Source: Anaerolineaceae bacterium UBA5838 (GTDB lineage: Bacteria; Chloroflexota; Anaerolineae; Anaerolineales; Anaerolineaceae). From it: a DNA stretch of 45,213 nucleotides. Made by a program: the position numbers and the translations under genes. The stretch's first letter is position 1. The number at the start of each line of letters is the position of its first letter. Under the pieces are notes generated by a model. It was not told the DNA's origin, ran no database searches, and saw only the letters and a program-made list of their open reading frames with translations. The stretch lies in NCBI GenBank assembly GCA_002432795.1, contig DJGU01000028.1, positions 1,010 through 46,222 on the forward strand, in the 5' to 3' direction. Positions 16,225 to 24,959 of this stretch are shown here, in pieces.

Positions 16225-17335
16225 TCCGATCTTCCTCATCCTGTTACTGCTCCTGGCAATAGTACTTGCCGCAGGATTGGTGTATGTGAATTACATGACC
16301 AGGGCAATTTATGGTTTACCAGGAAAATCTGTAAGTTCTGTCTCTGCCTTAAAGCATGGGCTTTTGCTTTACCAGGGCAGGGAAAAGATGCTTGCCACAG
16401 CAACAGGCAACGGACTGCCTGAAGTGAAGTTTTCAGTAGAACCAGGTCAATCTGTCCAAGAGCTTTGTGCTAATCTGGAACAAAAAAGACTGGTCCAATC
16501 CGCAGACCTGACCTGTGCTTACCTGATCTATTCAGGCCAGGATCGCAATATCCAGCCCGGGAACTATACTGTTCCGATGGGATTAAATGCCATTGATGTC
16601 GCCAACTTGATCTCCGATGTCACCCGGCGGGATAAGCAGTTCACCATTTACGCTGGCTGGCGGATAGAAGAAATAGCTGCGGTGATCGACGGTCTGGGTT
16701 TATCCTTCAGTGCGGCAGATTTCCTCACGCTGGCAACAGCACCCCCAGAACCATACAGAGAGCAGCTGGAGATCCCGCAAGGGATGACCCTTGAGGGCTA
16801 CCTTTTCCCAGGAAATTACAGTGTAAAGCCAGATATTTCTCTACAGGACTTCATTGCTGAAATTCTGACGCGCTTTAAGACCAGCGTTCTTACAGAAGAA
16901 TTTGAAAAAGATCTGCAAAACAGTGGATTGACGCTGCATCAAGCCCTTACGATGGCTTCGATTATTCAAAGGGAAACGCTTGCCGAAGAAGAAATGGCAA
17001 CCATTGCTTCCGTGTTTTACAACCGACTTGCAATTGGAATGCGGTTGGAGACTGATCCAACGATACAGTATGCTTTAGGGTACGACGCGCAGAAAAACAC
17101 CTGGTGGAAAAGCCCTTTGACTTTTACTGATTTAGAGGCAAATTCACCGTATAATACATACCGTAATCCGGGCTTACCACCCGGACCAATTTCTAATCCG
17201 AGCCTGAATGCCATTAAAGCAGCAGTAGCTCCGGCAGAAACTGATTATCTTTTTTTTAGAGCCAAATGTGATGGCAGTTTGACACATAATTTTTCAAAAA
17301 CATATGAAGAGCACTTGAATTTTGGGTGTGACTAA
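16211..17335 (+). CDS. mltG: Endolytic murein transglycosylase MltG
   Basis: About 374 residues. A short basic N-terminus is followed by one membrane helix (about residues 6-26; IFLILLLLLAIVLAAGLVYV), a LysM-like region and the YceG catalytic domain. The catalytic Glu is in ASIIQRETLAEEE. Further family motifs are VFYNRLAIGMRLETDPTIQY, SPYNTYRNPGLPPGPISNPS and FSKTYEEH at the end. The enzyme cuts nascent glycan strands on the outer face of the membrane. GAGGA at 16198-16202 is 8 nt before ATG 16211, better placed than for ATG 16202. Confidence 0.94.
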   Translation: MKKRNPIFLILLLLLAIVLAAGLVYVNYMTRAIYGLPGKSVSSVSALKHGLLLYQGREKMLATATGNGLPEVKFSVEPGQSVQELCANLEQKRLVQSADLTCAYLIYSGQDRNIQPGNYTVPMGLNAIDVANLISDVTRRDKQFTIYAGWRIEEIAAVIDGLGLSFSAADFLTLATAPPEPYREQLEIPQGMTLEGYLFPGNYSVKPDISLQDFIAEILTRFKTSVLTEEFEKDLQNSGLTLHQALTMASIIQRETLAEEEMATIASVFYNRLAIGMRLETDPTIQYALGYDAQKNTWWKSPLTFTDLEANSPYNTYRNPGLPPGPISNPSLNAIKAAVAPAETDYLFFRAKCDGSLTHNFSKTYEEHLNFGCD

Positions 17336-17346
17336 AAGGAGGCATT

Positions 17347-18096
17347 ATGCAGGTATTAGGTATTGATATCGGAGGTTCAGCCACAAAAGGTGCTATTGTG
17401 GACACTGAGACAGGACTTTTGGTTTCAGAACGGGTTCGGATAGCCTACAAGACTATCAAGGAGCCAGCCGCAATTGTCAAAAGCATCAATAAGATCAGAA
17501 AACAACTCAATTATGAAGGTCCTATTGGGGCAGGTTTCCCTGGTGTGGTGAAACACGGTCAGATCTTCACGTCTGCCAATCTTCACAAGGATTGGATCGG
17601 CAAAAATCTGGCAAGCATGGTCACGGAAAAGACAGGGATGCCAGCTGTCATCCTGAATGACGCGGACGCTGCTGGATTGGCAGAAATGCGCTTTGGAGAT
17701 GAGGCGTTGAAGCAGTACGATGTTGTGATGTTCCTGACGATTGGAACGGGGCTTGGAACTGCCATATTTGTGGATGGCAAGTTGATGCCTAACACCGAGC
17801 TTGGTCATATTGACATTCGCGGAAAAGAAGCAGAGCACCGTGCCTCCGCGGCAATCAAAACGAAGGAGAAATTGTCCTGGAAACAGTGGGCTTCCCGTCT
17901 TAACAATGTTTTACTAACCTATGAAGCCCTGCTCAACCCGGAAATTTTCGTGCTTGGTGGCGGCATCAGCAGCGATTTTGAAAAATATTCAAAGTATTTG
18001 ACGACAGAATCTCCAGTTGTGGCCGCCAAGCTGCAAAACCTGGCAGGCATAGTGGGCGCCGCGATGGCAGCCCACGAGAAATATCCCGAGGGATAA
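17347..18096 (+). CDS. ppgK: Polyphosphate glucokinase (ROK family)
   Basis: The 249-residue ROK kinase phosphorylates glucose using polyphosphate (and often ATP). The N-terminal phosphate loop is LGIDIGGSATKGAIVD; catalytic Asp lies in LNDADAAG. The segment ELGHIDIRGKEAEHRASA, then KEKLSWKQWASRLN, is characteristic of the polyphosphate-using branch and replaces the Cys-rich zinc site of other ROK glucokinases. AAAAGGAGG precedes the ATG, 11 nt after mltG. The product glucose-6-phosphate feeds the tal-pgi/tkt enzymes and glycogen metabolism encoded nearby. Confidence 0.93.
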   Translation: MQVLGIDIGGSATKGAIVDTETGLLVSERVRIAYKTIKEPAAIVKSINKIRKQLNYEGPIGAGFPGVVKHGQIFTSANLHKDWIGKNLASMVTEKTGMPAVILNDADAAGLAEMRFGDEALKQYDVVMFLTIGTGLGTAIFVDGKLMPNTELGHIDIRGKEAEHRASAAIKTKEKLSWKQWASRLNNVLLTYEALLNPEIFVLGGGISSDFEKYSKYLTTESPVVAAKLQNLAGIVGAAMAAHEKYPEG

Positions 18097-18104
18097 AACA
18101 AAAC

Positions 18105-18135
18105 AGGCTGACTTTTCAAGGTCAGCCTCTTTTTT
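18105..18135. terminator. Terminator between ppgK and malQ
   Basis: An 8-bp stem (18105-18112 with 18121-18128) is followed by CTTTTTT on the plus strand. On the minus strand GTTTTGTTTT follows, so it can also serve malQ, which converges here. Confidence 0.85.
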
Positions 18136-18152
18136 GATTCCAAAATACGCCG

Positions 18153-19712
18153 TTAGTGTGGCTTGACCATGTCGCTGGTTTCAGCCTGTAACTTTAAAGT
18201 GTTCTTCTTTTTTTCACTTTCCGGCAAGCGGCTATAGAGAAAATTGAGCTGATAAATCTGATCCTTCAGCGTGTTGCTGAGTGCCTGCCTGGACATTCGC
18301 CAGGACCAGTTTCCCGATGCGCATCCAGGCAGGTTCATGCGTGCTTCGGAACCCAAGCCGAGAAAATCCTGCATTGGAGCAACAGCAAATTTCGCGACCG
18401 ATCGCCAGACCTCTCGAATCATTCTGTGGGGCACTTCCGTTTCATTGGCACCGAGGTAGTTCAAGCAGAAAAGTTTTTCTTTTGGGGTGGCATGATCAAA
18501 CCATCCCTGGGCAGTTTCATTGTCGTGAGAGCCAGTGTACGCGAAACAATTAATGGGATAGTGGTGCGGCAGGAAGTCATCCTCCGGGTCGCCGCTGAAG
18601 GCAAATTGAAGGATTTTCATTCCTGGTAAACCAAATCTATCCCGCAGCTCCTCAACGTCCGGTGTGATGACCCCAAGATCCTCAGCAATGATCGGTAGGT
18701 CCGGAAAGCGATATTTAAGTTCTGTGAACAACTCAAGACCCGGGCTATTTATCCACTGACCGTGAATTGCAGTTTCTGCGCCAAATGGCACATGCCAGGC
18801 AGCCGCAAAACCGCGAAAGTGATCAAGCCGAACAATATCAACCATTGAGAGGACTGCCCCCAAGCGGCGAGCCCACCAATCATAGTTCTGCTGGGTGTGG
18901 ACCGGCCAATTGTAGAGAGGGTTGCCCCAAAGTTGACCACTGGCTGAGAAATAATCAGGCGGAACTCCTGCCACCATGGTGGGAGTGAGGGATTCGTCCA
19001 TCAGGAACATCTCGGGATTAGCCCATGTATCGGCACTGTCAAAAGCGATGACGAAAGGCATATCTCCAATGATTTGGATACCCTTTGAGTGGGCGTAATT
19101 CTTCAGGTTTTGCCATTGTTGATGGAACAGGAATTGGCTGAACTTTACCTTTTCGATGAGAGTTGCCAGCTCAGTGCGGACTCGATCCATGGCCGATGGA
19201 TCACGGAATTTCAGGGCTCCTGGCCAGGAAGACCAAGGCTGCCCGCCTTGCGATTCCTTGATTGCCATAAACAGACCGTAATCATCAAGCCAATGGGAGT
19301 TTTCCTGCTGGTATCGTTTGAATTGATCAGAGATATCAGTAGAATTTAAGCGTAGATAATTTGTGTAAGCAAGATCCAAAAGATGATTCTTCCACTGTAT
19401 TACCGGTCCGAAGTCTACGGAGGTCTCCGGGAATTCTGGCCTTTGACGCAAATCGGAGCTGCTAAGTAAGCCGGATTCCAAAAGAAGCAGCGGACTGACC
19501 AGGAAGGGGTTACCGGCAAAAGCTGAGAAGCACTGATAGGGTGAATCACCGTATCCAGTTGGTCCGAGAGGCAAAATTTGCCATAATTGGGTACCGGAGT
19601 CATGTAGAAAGTCAATCCAACGATAAGCTTCCGGACCTAAGTCGCCAATTCCATCCGGACTGGGGAGGCTTGTTGGGTGGAGTAAGATACCCGATGATCG
19701 TTCATGTTTCAT
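18153..19712 (-). CDS. malQ: 4-alpha-glucanotransferase (amylomaltase)
   Basis: The 519-residue GH77 enzyme transfers alpha-1,4-glucan segments between maltodextrins. Family signatures are RSSGILLHPTSLPSPDGIGD, LPLGPTGYGDSPYQCFSAFA, the nucleophile Asp in DIVRLDHFRGFAAAWHVP, the acid/base Glu in PIIAEDLGVIT and FTGSHDNET-like YTGSHDNET. It is the last gene of the cinA-amidohydrolase-glgA-malQ run, 24 nt after glgA. AAAGG lies 10 nt before ATG 19712. Together with glgA it indicates storage-glucan turnover. Confidence 0.96.
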   Translation of the reverse strand: MKHERSSGILLHPTSLPSPDGIGDLGPEAYRWIDFLHDSGTQLWQILPLGPTGYGDSPYQCFSAFAGNPFLVSPLLLLESGLLSSSDLRQRPEFPETSVDFGPVIQWKNHLLDLAYTNYLRLNSTDISDQFKRYQQENSHWLDDYGLFMAIKESQGGQPWSSWPGALKFRDPSAMDRVRTELATLIEKVKFSQFLFHQQWQNLKNYAHSKGIQIIGDMPFVIAFDSADTWANPEMFLMDESLTPTMVAGVPPDYFSASGQLWGNPLYNWPVHTQQNYDWWARRLGAVLSMVDIVRLDHFRGFAAAWHVPFGAETAIHGQWINSPGLELFTELKYRFPDLPIIAEDLGVITPDVEELRDRFGLPGMKILQFAFSGDPEDDFLPHHYPINCFAYTGSHDNETAQGWFDHATPKEKLFCLNYLGANETEVPHRMIREVWRSVAKFAVAPMQDFLGLGSEARMNLPGCASGNWSWRMSRQALSNTLKDQIYQLNFLYSRLPESEKKKNTLKLQAETSDMVKPH

Positions 19713-19736
19713 AAAGAAGAACCTTTCAGAAACTGG

Positions 19737-21179
19737 CTAAGCCAGGAGTTTACGGTAGACGTCCAGATAATTACCTGCGGAAAGTTTCCATGAGAAGCGC
19801 GCTTTCATGGCGTTGCGCCGCATAATTGCCCAGGAAGTTTTATCCTCAAAGACCTTCAAAGCGAGCTTTAGTGCCTGCCCTAAACCGGTTTCGTTCTTTT
19901 CCGCGTAGAGGAAACCGGTAGCAAGACTTGGGTCGATGGAGTAATCGAAGATGGAGTCTACCAGGCCACCGGTGCTGGTTGCAACTGGAAGATTTCCATA
20001 GCGCATGGCGAACATTTGTGAAAGGCCGCAGGGTTCATAAAGACTTGGCATTAGAAATATATCGCCGCTTGCGTATAGCATTCGGGCTATGACGTCGTCA
20101 TATTTGATGATGCAGGCAATCCTGGTGGGGTAATGAGCGCTGAGCTCACTTGCCAGGCGCTCGAGCTCCGGATCACCTGTGCCAAGAAGCACAAACTGCC
20201 ATGGTTGATCGATGAGCGTTGGAAGAATATTTAGAATACTGTGGATACCTTTTTGGCGATCGAGCCTGCTGACCGTTGTAAGCAGGGGAATATCAACGTT
20301 GACTTCAAATCCAAGGGCTTTTTGCAGGTCAAGTTTGTTTTTAAATTTACCTTCGATATTATCAAGGCTGAAATTACTTGAAATGGCTTTATCAGTTGCT
20401 GGATCCCATTTGGATTCATCGATGCCATTCAAGATCCCGATGACTTTGTCTGAGTGCTTTTGCAAGTAACTTTCAATTCCACAACCAAATTCAGGCGTCA
20501 GGATCTCCTGAGCATAATTTGGGGAAACGGTAATAACTTGATCTGCAGCGGATAGACCCAGAGGAAGGGGGGTAAATTTTGCCCAATCAGGCAGATCAGG
20601 ATCACTGCTAGGTTCGAACCCGAGCGCGCTCATGGCTTCCTGGGATCCCCAGCCATTAAACGGCAAATTGTGAACTGAAAGGATCGTTTTAATGCCGTCA
20701 AAAAATGGATCATCCGTGTAAATTGTCTTCAAAGCAAAGACTGAAAGGGCAGTATGCCAGTCGTTGGCGTGCAGCAGGTCGATCTTCCAATCAAGGTAAC
20801 GCAAAGCTTCCAGCAGCGCCAAAGAGAAGGTGGCATACTTCATTCCATCCAGCATCCAGTCACCATGATAAACGGGGGAGTCGTGGTTGATAAATTCGTT
20901 GTCCAGGAGATACACAGGTACGCCGCTTATCTCGCTGACGTAAAAATCTGTGGCAATTGATCGTCCATTTGCTTCAAAAGAAAAATTTCCGATCAGGCGG
21001 TGGGGGGGATTCTTCTTCTTTACCTCGGCATGAAAAGGCATAATCAGGCGGATATCGAGACCTCCGGCAGCCAGATCCTTAAGAGCCGGAGGGAGGGCAC
21101 CAGAAACGTCACCCAATCCGCCAACTTTGGCAAAGGGAGCTGCTTCTGCTGAAGCAAATAAAACTTTGATTGGGTCCAT
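19737..21179 (-). CDS. glgA: Glycogen synthase (GT5 family)
   Basis: The 480-residue GT5 enzyme elongates alpha-1,4-glucan from a sugar nucleotide, normally ADP-glucose in bacteria. The N-terminal substrate motif FASAEAAPFAKVGGLGDVSG is intact. LSVHNLPFNGWG, TTVSRLDRQKG and the C-terminal EPCGLSQMFAMRYGNLPVAT with STGGLVDSI are the catalytic GT-B features. AGAGGT lies 7 nt before ATG 21179. It is 17 nt downstream of the amidohydrolase-CYTH gene and 24 nt upstream of malQ. No glgC or glgB is in the window. Confidence 0.95.
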   Translation of the reverse strand: MDPIKVLFASAEAAPFAKVGGLGDVSGALPPALKDLAAGGLDIRLIMPFHAEVKKKNPPHRLIGNFSFEANGRSIATDFYVSEISGVPVYLLDNEFINHDSPVYHGDWMLDGMKYATFSLALLEALRYLDWKIDLLHANDWHTALSVFALKTIYTDDPFFDGIKTILSVHNLPFNGWGSQEAMSALGFEPSSDPDLPDWAKFTPLPLGLSAADQVITVSPNYAQEILTPEFGCGIESYLQKHSDKVIGILNGIDESKWDPATDKAISSNFSLDNIEGKFKNKLDLQKALGFEVNVDIPLLTTVSRLDRQKGIHSILNILPTLIDQPWQFVLLGTGDPELERLASELSAHYPTRIACIIKYDDVIARMLYASGDIFLMPSLYEPCGLSQMFAMRYGNLPVATSTGGLVDSIFDYSIDPSLATGFLYAEKNETGLGQALKLALKVFEDKTSWAIMRRNAMKARFSWKLSAGNYLDVYRKLLA

Positions 21180-21196
21180 GGCTAACCTCTAATCCT

Positions 21197-23188
21197 TTAA
21201 TTTTCAGACGCGCTTTCAACAATTTGCAGATAATCCAGAGAATTTATCTGGGTTAGATCCAGACCAAGATAGTCCGCCAGTTCGCGAATAAGAGCGGCTT
21301 TCTGATCGGCGTCCTGGCGGCTCCAGGTGCGGCTCTTGATTTCGACGTATTTTCCAATGGCAGGTTTCTGAATGGTGTCAAGATTGATGAAGAATTCGAT
21401 TTCTTTGTATTGAACCAGGTAGCGTAAACGATTCTTTTCAATTTCAAGCTTGGAGGAAGGTTTGAAATACTCATGATAGAACCGCAGACTGTGGGTTGCT
21501 GGAGCGAGATAGCGGCTGCGGGAAAGCATGATTTGAGAATCATTGAGATTCCTGGCAGTATCGAGTTCCCCTATCAAGGTCAATCGTGAACGAACACTGG
21601 TGATCTTGCCCGATTCATTAAGGAATTCATCTTCCCGGTAGCGCAAGCGTCCTTGAGAAGGACTTTCAAAGCCAAAATAAGTGTCATATTCGTGGTAATG
21701 GCGTTTTCGCAGGATAAGTATGCCAGGCTTGGACAGGGCTTCCAAAACAGGCGCAATTGAGTCAACTTTCACCTTGACCTGAACCTCGAAGCTCTCCTCT
21801 TCCGCAGCACCGCCGATCGCGATCAGCTTGGAATAAACCGACTCCTCACGCCCCTTGAGGAATTTATCAATCTTAGCCGCAATTTCACTGGCTTCCGTGA
21901 GTAATTGACCTTCGTTTACGGTGAGCAATTCCTTGTTTCTCATTAGCCACTTGCCGTTGACCATGGTATCTGTCACATCAGTTGATTTGGCAGCATAAAT
22001 AAGTTGGGCATACACGCCGTCGGGATCTCTTAAGAAGCGCGGCTGGTTGTGGACGGAAGAAATATCAACCAGGATCAGGTCAGCCCGTTTCCCCGGCTCA
22101 AGACTTCCAATAATCTCGTCCATATGCAGCGCTTTTGCGCCAATAATGGTTGCCATTGCCAGGGTTTGCCGGGCAGGCAAGACAGTTGGATCGCCGGAAA
22201 CGGCCTTGGCAATCAGGTTGGCGAGCCGAATTTCCTCAAACATGTCGAGGTCATTGTTGGAAGCAGGGCCATCGGTTCCGACACCCACATTGCAACCAAG
22301 GTGCAGCATACGTGCAACCGGCGCAAAACCGGATGCCAGCTTGAGATTGGAGGTGGGATTATGAGCAATGCCGACGCCAGCGTGCTGCAGTGTGCGGATT
22401 TCACCTTCATCCAGATGGACACAGTGAGCGGCAATAAGCTTGGTCTCGAGCATGCCGAACTTGCGGATGTAAGGAACCACTGGCAAGCCGTGTTCTTTGC
22501 GCAGGTTTTCGACCTCATCCTTGGTTTCTGACACATGGAAGTGAACCCTCGCATCATACTTCTTCGCCAGTTCTACAACTGAGGTGAGCACGTCCGGGGT
22601 GCAGGTGTAAACAGCGTGTGGAGCAATTGCTGGGACGATCAGGGGATGGTCCTGCCACTTTTTGATCAGATTTTCGCTTAAGGCAAGCGCATCTTCATAG
22701 GAATCTGCATCCGGGGCTGAAAATTTCATCACCGTCTGACCGACAACAGCGCGTAAACCGATCTCTGCGGTTGCCTCAGCGACGTCGTCTTCGAAATAGT
22801 ACATGTCATTAAAAGTTGTAACGCCAGATCGGATGAATTCAGCGCAACCAAGCTTAGTGCCAAGCCGTACAAACTCAGGCGAAACAAACTCGCGTTCCAC
22901 CGGCATCATATAACCCATCAGCCAGACATCCAGGCGCAGGTCGTCAGATAAGCCGCGCAATAAGGTCATCGGAATGTGTGTGTGGGTGTTGACCAATCCA
23001 GGTAAAAGTACTTTTTGACCACCGTCGATCACTTCTTTCGCCTGATACTGTGAAAGAATTTGATCCTCGGAATCAACCGCAATTATTTTGTCACCTTCGA
23101 TCGCGATCGCACCTGGATCAAAAATCTCATAGTTCTGATTCATTGTCAGAACAATTGCATTTTTTAGGATGGTTGTTATGTTTTGCAT
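21197..23188 (-). CDS. Amidohydrolase (MTA/SAH deaminase-like) fused to a CyaB-like CYTH domain
   Basis: Residues 1-447 form a metal-dependent amidohydrolase of the MtaD/SsnA type. Metal ligands are visible as HTH (68-70), HFH (216-218), His255 and Asp306 in GTDGPASNN. Relatives deaminate 5'-methylthioadenosine, S-adenosylhomocysteine or similar purines. Residues about 465-663 form a CYTH domain like class IV adenylate cyclase/CyaB: FEVQVKVKV, DTYFGF, GRLRYRED, SRLTLIGE, LEIEKNRLRYLV and GKYVEIKSRT. The usual E-x-E-x-K start reads E-V-Q-V-K, so one metal-binding Glu is Gln. The reading frame is continuous through a short linker (residues 447-465). AAGGAG precedes ATG 23188. Located between cinA and glgA, with short gaps on both sides. 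What the pairing does is unknown. Confidence 0.85.
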   Translation of the reverse strand: MQNITTILKNAIVLTMNQNYEIFDPGAIAIEGDKIIAVDSEDQILSQYQAKEVIDGGQKVLLPGLVNTHTHIPMTLLRGLSDDLRLDVWLMGYMMPVEREFVSPEFVRLGTKLGCAEFIRSGVTTFNDMYYFEDDVAEATAEIGLRAVVGQTVMKFSAPDADSYEDALALSENLIKKWQDHPLIVPAIAPHAVYTCTPDVLTSVVELAKKYDARVHFHVSETKDEVENLRKEHGLPVVPYIRKFGMLETKLIAAHCVHLDEGEIRTLQHAGVGIAHNPTSNLKLASGFAPVARMLHLGCNVGVGTDGPASNNDLDMFEEIRLANLIAKAVSGDPTVLPARQTLAMATIIGAKALHMDEIIGSLEPGKRADLILVDISSVHNQPRFLRDPDGVYAQLIYAAKSTDVTDTMVNGKWLMRNKELLTVNEGQLLTEASEIAAKIDKFLKGREESVYSKLIAIGGAAEEESFEVQVKVKVDSIAPVLEALSKPGILILRKRHYHEYDTYFGFESPSQGRLRYREDEFLNESGKITSVRSRLTLIGELDTARNLNDSQIMLSRSRYLAPATHSLRFYHEYFKPSSKLEIEKNRLRYLVQYKEIEFFINLDTIQKPAIGKYVEIKSRTWSRQDADQKAALIRELADYLGLDLTQINSLDYLQIVESASEN

Positions 23189-23197
23189 GGTTCTCCT

Positions 23198-24358
23198 TTA
23201 ATCTTCTATAAACTTCCAGCGGATCATGTCCAGGGCATAGTTGACAGCCCAAGTGACAGCATCTCCGGGGGGGCCGCCATAGAGTCTGTCAATCTCTGAA
23301 AGCTGTCCGTCGTGCAACAAGGCAATCTGGACGCGCGGATCGCTTTCTTTGGAGCTGACAATGACCGCAAGCACCAAGTCCGCATTATTTTGCTCCTGGT
23401 ATTCATGCATCAGGCGATTCAGAGTTTCGCCAGAAAAAACCAGGTGAACATTATCTCCAGTGAGATACCCTTCGTGCATATATGGTTTTAGTTTCCTAAA
23501 AACCTCACCTTTTGTTCCACTTTCGATGATCGAGACGCGTTTTTGAGATTGGTTTAACAACTCTGCGACTGCTTCTTCAAGAGTGGCTTCGTTTTCACCG
23601 TAAATATAATTTTTCAGCTTATTGCGAATCTCCTGCAGAACAGGCTGCATCATTTCTTCAGCCTCCGCGGCGGAAGAGGCCTTGGCAGTTACACGAATAT
23701 CTGTCTGACCCGGATGGGCGAGAAGGCCAACAGTCGGGTTGGATAGGGTTTCCATTTCCCCTATGATTTCATCAATGCTTGATTCACCTTTAGAGATGGT
23801 ATGAATCACCCATGGGAGAATGATTTCATCACGCAGGTCATAGCGATGCTTGAGATATTCCACCACAAAATTATTCATAAGGTATTCCATCTCGCGTGGG
23901 ACACCGGGGAGCGAAATGATAGTTTTGACGCCCAGTTCTACGTAAAAGGCCGGAGCGGTGCCAACTGGATTTGGAATGGCAACTGAATTTGAAGGAATAA
24001 ATGCCTGGCGCTTGTTGTTCTCAGTAGGAGTCCGATTGTAACGGCTAAATCTCTCTAAAATTTGCTCCCACAATTCTTCTTTGTAAACAAGATTGACATT
24101 GAAAACATTGGCGACTGCCTGGCGGGTTGGGTCGTCTACGGTGGGTCCAAGCCCACCTGTGGTTATAACGATATCCGCACGCATTAGCGCTTCCTGGAGG
24201 GTTGCTGTGATGCGATTTAGATTGTCGCCGACAGTCGAGAGGCGGTAAAGATCCACTCCAATGTCCCGGAGCGACCTGGCGATAAACCTTGAATTCGTAT
24301 CCTGGATCTCACCGAGAAGAAGCTCAGTACCTATTGTCACTATTTCACAAATTGCCAT
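23198..24358 (-). CDS. cinA: CinA-like protein with divergent C-terminal domain
   Basis: The 386-residue protein has an N-terminal MoaB/MogA-like (COG1058) domain (about 1-170; EIVTIGTELLLGEIQDTNSRF, TGGLGPTVDDPTRQAVA, LPGVPREMEYLM). This domain hydrolyses ADP-ribose or NMN-related pyrophosphates in known CinA. A middle KH-like part follows. The C-terminal region (about 255-386) sits where the NMN deamidase domain is expected. The usual AESCTGG reads IESGTKG, and most of the deamidase pattern is unrecognisable. So deamidase activity is doubtful. GAGGA precedes ATG 24358; it is the first gene of the operon through malQ. Confidence 0.85.
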   Translation of the reverse strand: MAICEIVTIGTELLLGEIQDTNSRFIARSLRDIGVDLYRLSTVGDNLNRITATLQEALMRADIVITTGGLGPTVDDPTRQAVANVFNVNLVYKEELWEQILERFSRYNRTPTENNKRQAFIPSNSVAIPNPVGTAPAFYVELGVKTIISLPGVPREMEYLMNNFVVEYLKHRYDLRDEIILPWVIHTISKGESSIDEIIGEMETLSNPTVGLLAHPGQTDIRVTAKASSAAEAEEMMQPVLQEIRNKLKNYIYGENEATLEEAVAELLNQSQKRVSIIESGTKGEVFRKLKPYMHEGYLTGDNVHLVFSGETLNRLMHEYQEQNNADLVLAVIVSSKESDPRVQIALLHDGQLSEIDRLYGGPPGDAVTWAVNYALDMIRWKFIED

Positions 24359-24581
24359 CGGAAATTCCTCTATATGTAATTGGTCAATTCTAACTTAATC
24401 TGGAAGGAATGTCTAAATTTTCCGGCTTAATTGCTGGGAGGATTTAAGGGACAAGAATAAAGATGAGTTATTGTGCACATATTTGCGGAATAATTTCCCA
24501 TCAGAAGTAAAGAGCCAGGAATCCAGGATCTTTATTCATTAGATTCCGTGAGAACCTTTGTGAAACGATTATACTTTTGGC
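24359..24581. other. Intergenic region between divergent cinA and yraN
   Basis: This 223-bp stretch holds no convincing reading frame. It ends in TATACT (24570-24575) only 6 nt before the yraN ATG, with no Shine-Dalgarno and only a weak -35. GAGGA for cinA lies at its left end. No repeat or hairpin stands out. Confidence 0.5.
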
Positions 24582-24959
24582 ATGGATTCAAAAGGCAGGA
24601 AAAAGACCGGAAACTGGGGAGAAACGCTGGTGATGGAGCATTTGCTCAGCCAGGGCTATAAATTGCTTGCGCGAAATTATCACTGCCGCAATGGTGAAGC
24701 AGATTTGATCATGCTGGATGAAACTGGTTTGTTGACTTGTGTGGAGGTGAAAACCCGCCGCAGTCAAAAATTTGGACCGGCAGAGTTTAGTGTAGGAAAA
24801 AAGAAGTTGAAAGCGTTGGTTGCTACAATGAACGCTTTTCTGTATGAGCACACTGAATATCCGGAGATTTGGAATTTGGACCTTGCCATCGTGGAAGATT
24901 TTAATCCTGTAAAATCGCCTGAAATTCTCTATTTCAGGTCTGTGAGAATCGATGACTAA
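24582..24959 (+). CDS. yraN: UPF0102/YraN family endonuclease-like protein
   Basis: The 125-residue protein has the restriction-endonuclease-like fold typical of YraN: GNWGETLVMEHLLSQGYKLL, RNGEADLIMLDE (active-site Glu/Asp) and VEVKTRR (the E-x-K motif). Homologues may resolve branched DNA, but the physiological role is not established. No ribosome site is visible; a TATACT box ends 6 nt before the ATG, so translation may be leaderless. The 3' end overlaps miaA by 8 nt. Confidence 0.92.
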   Translation: MDSKGRKKTGNWGETLVMEHLLSQGYKLLARNYHCRNGEADLIMLDETGLLTCVEVKTRRSQKFGPAEFSVGKKKLKALVATMNAFLYEHTEYPEIWNLDLAIVEDFNPVKSPEILYFRSVRIDD

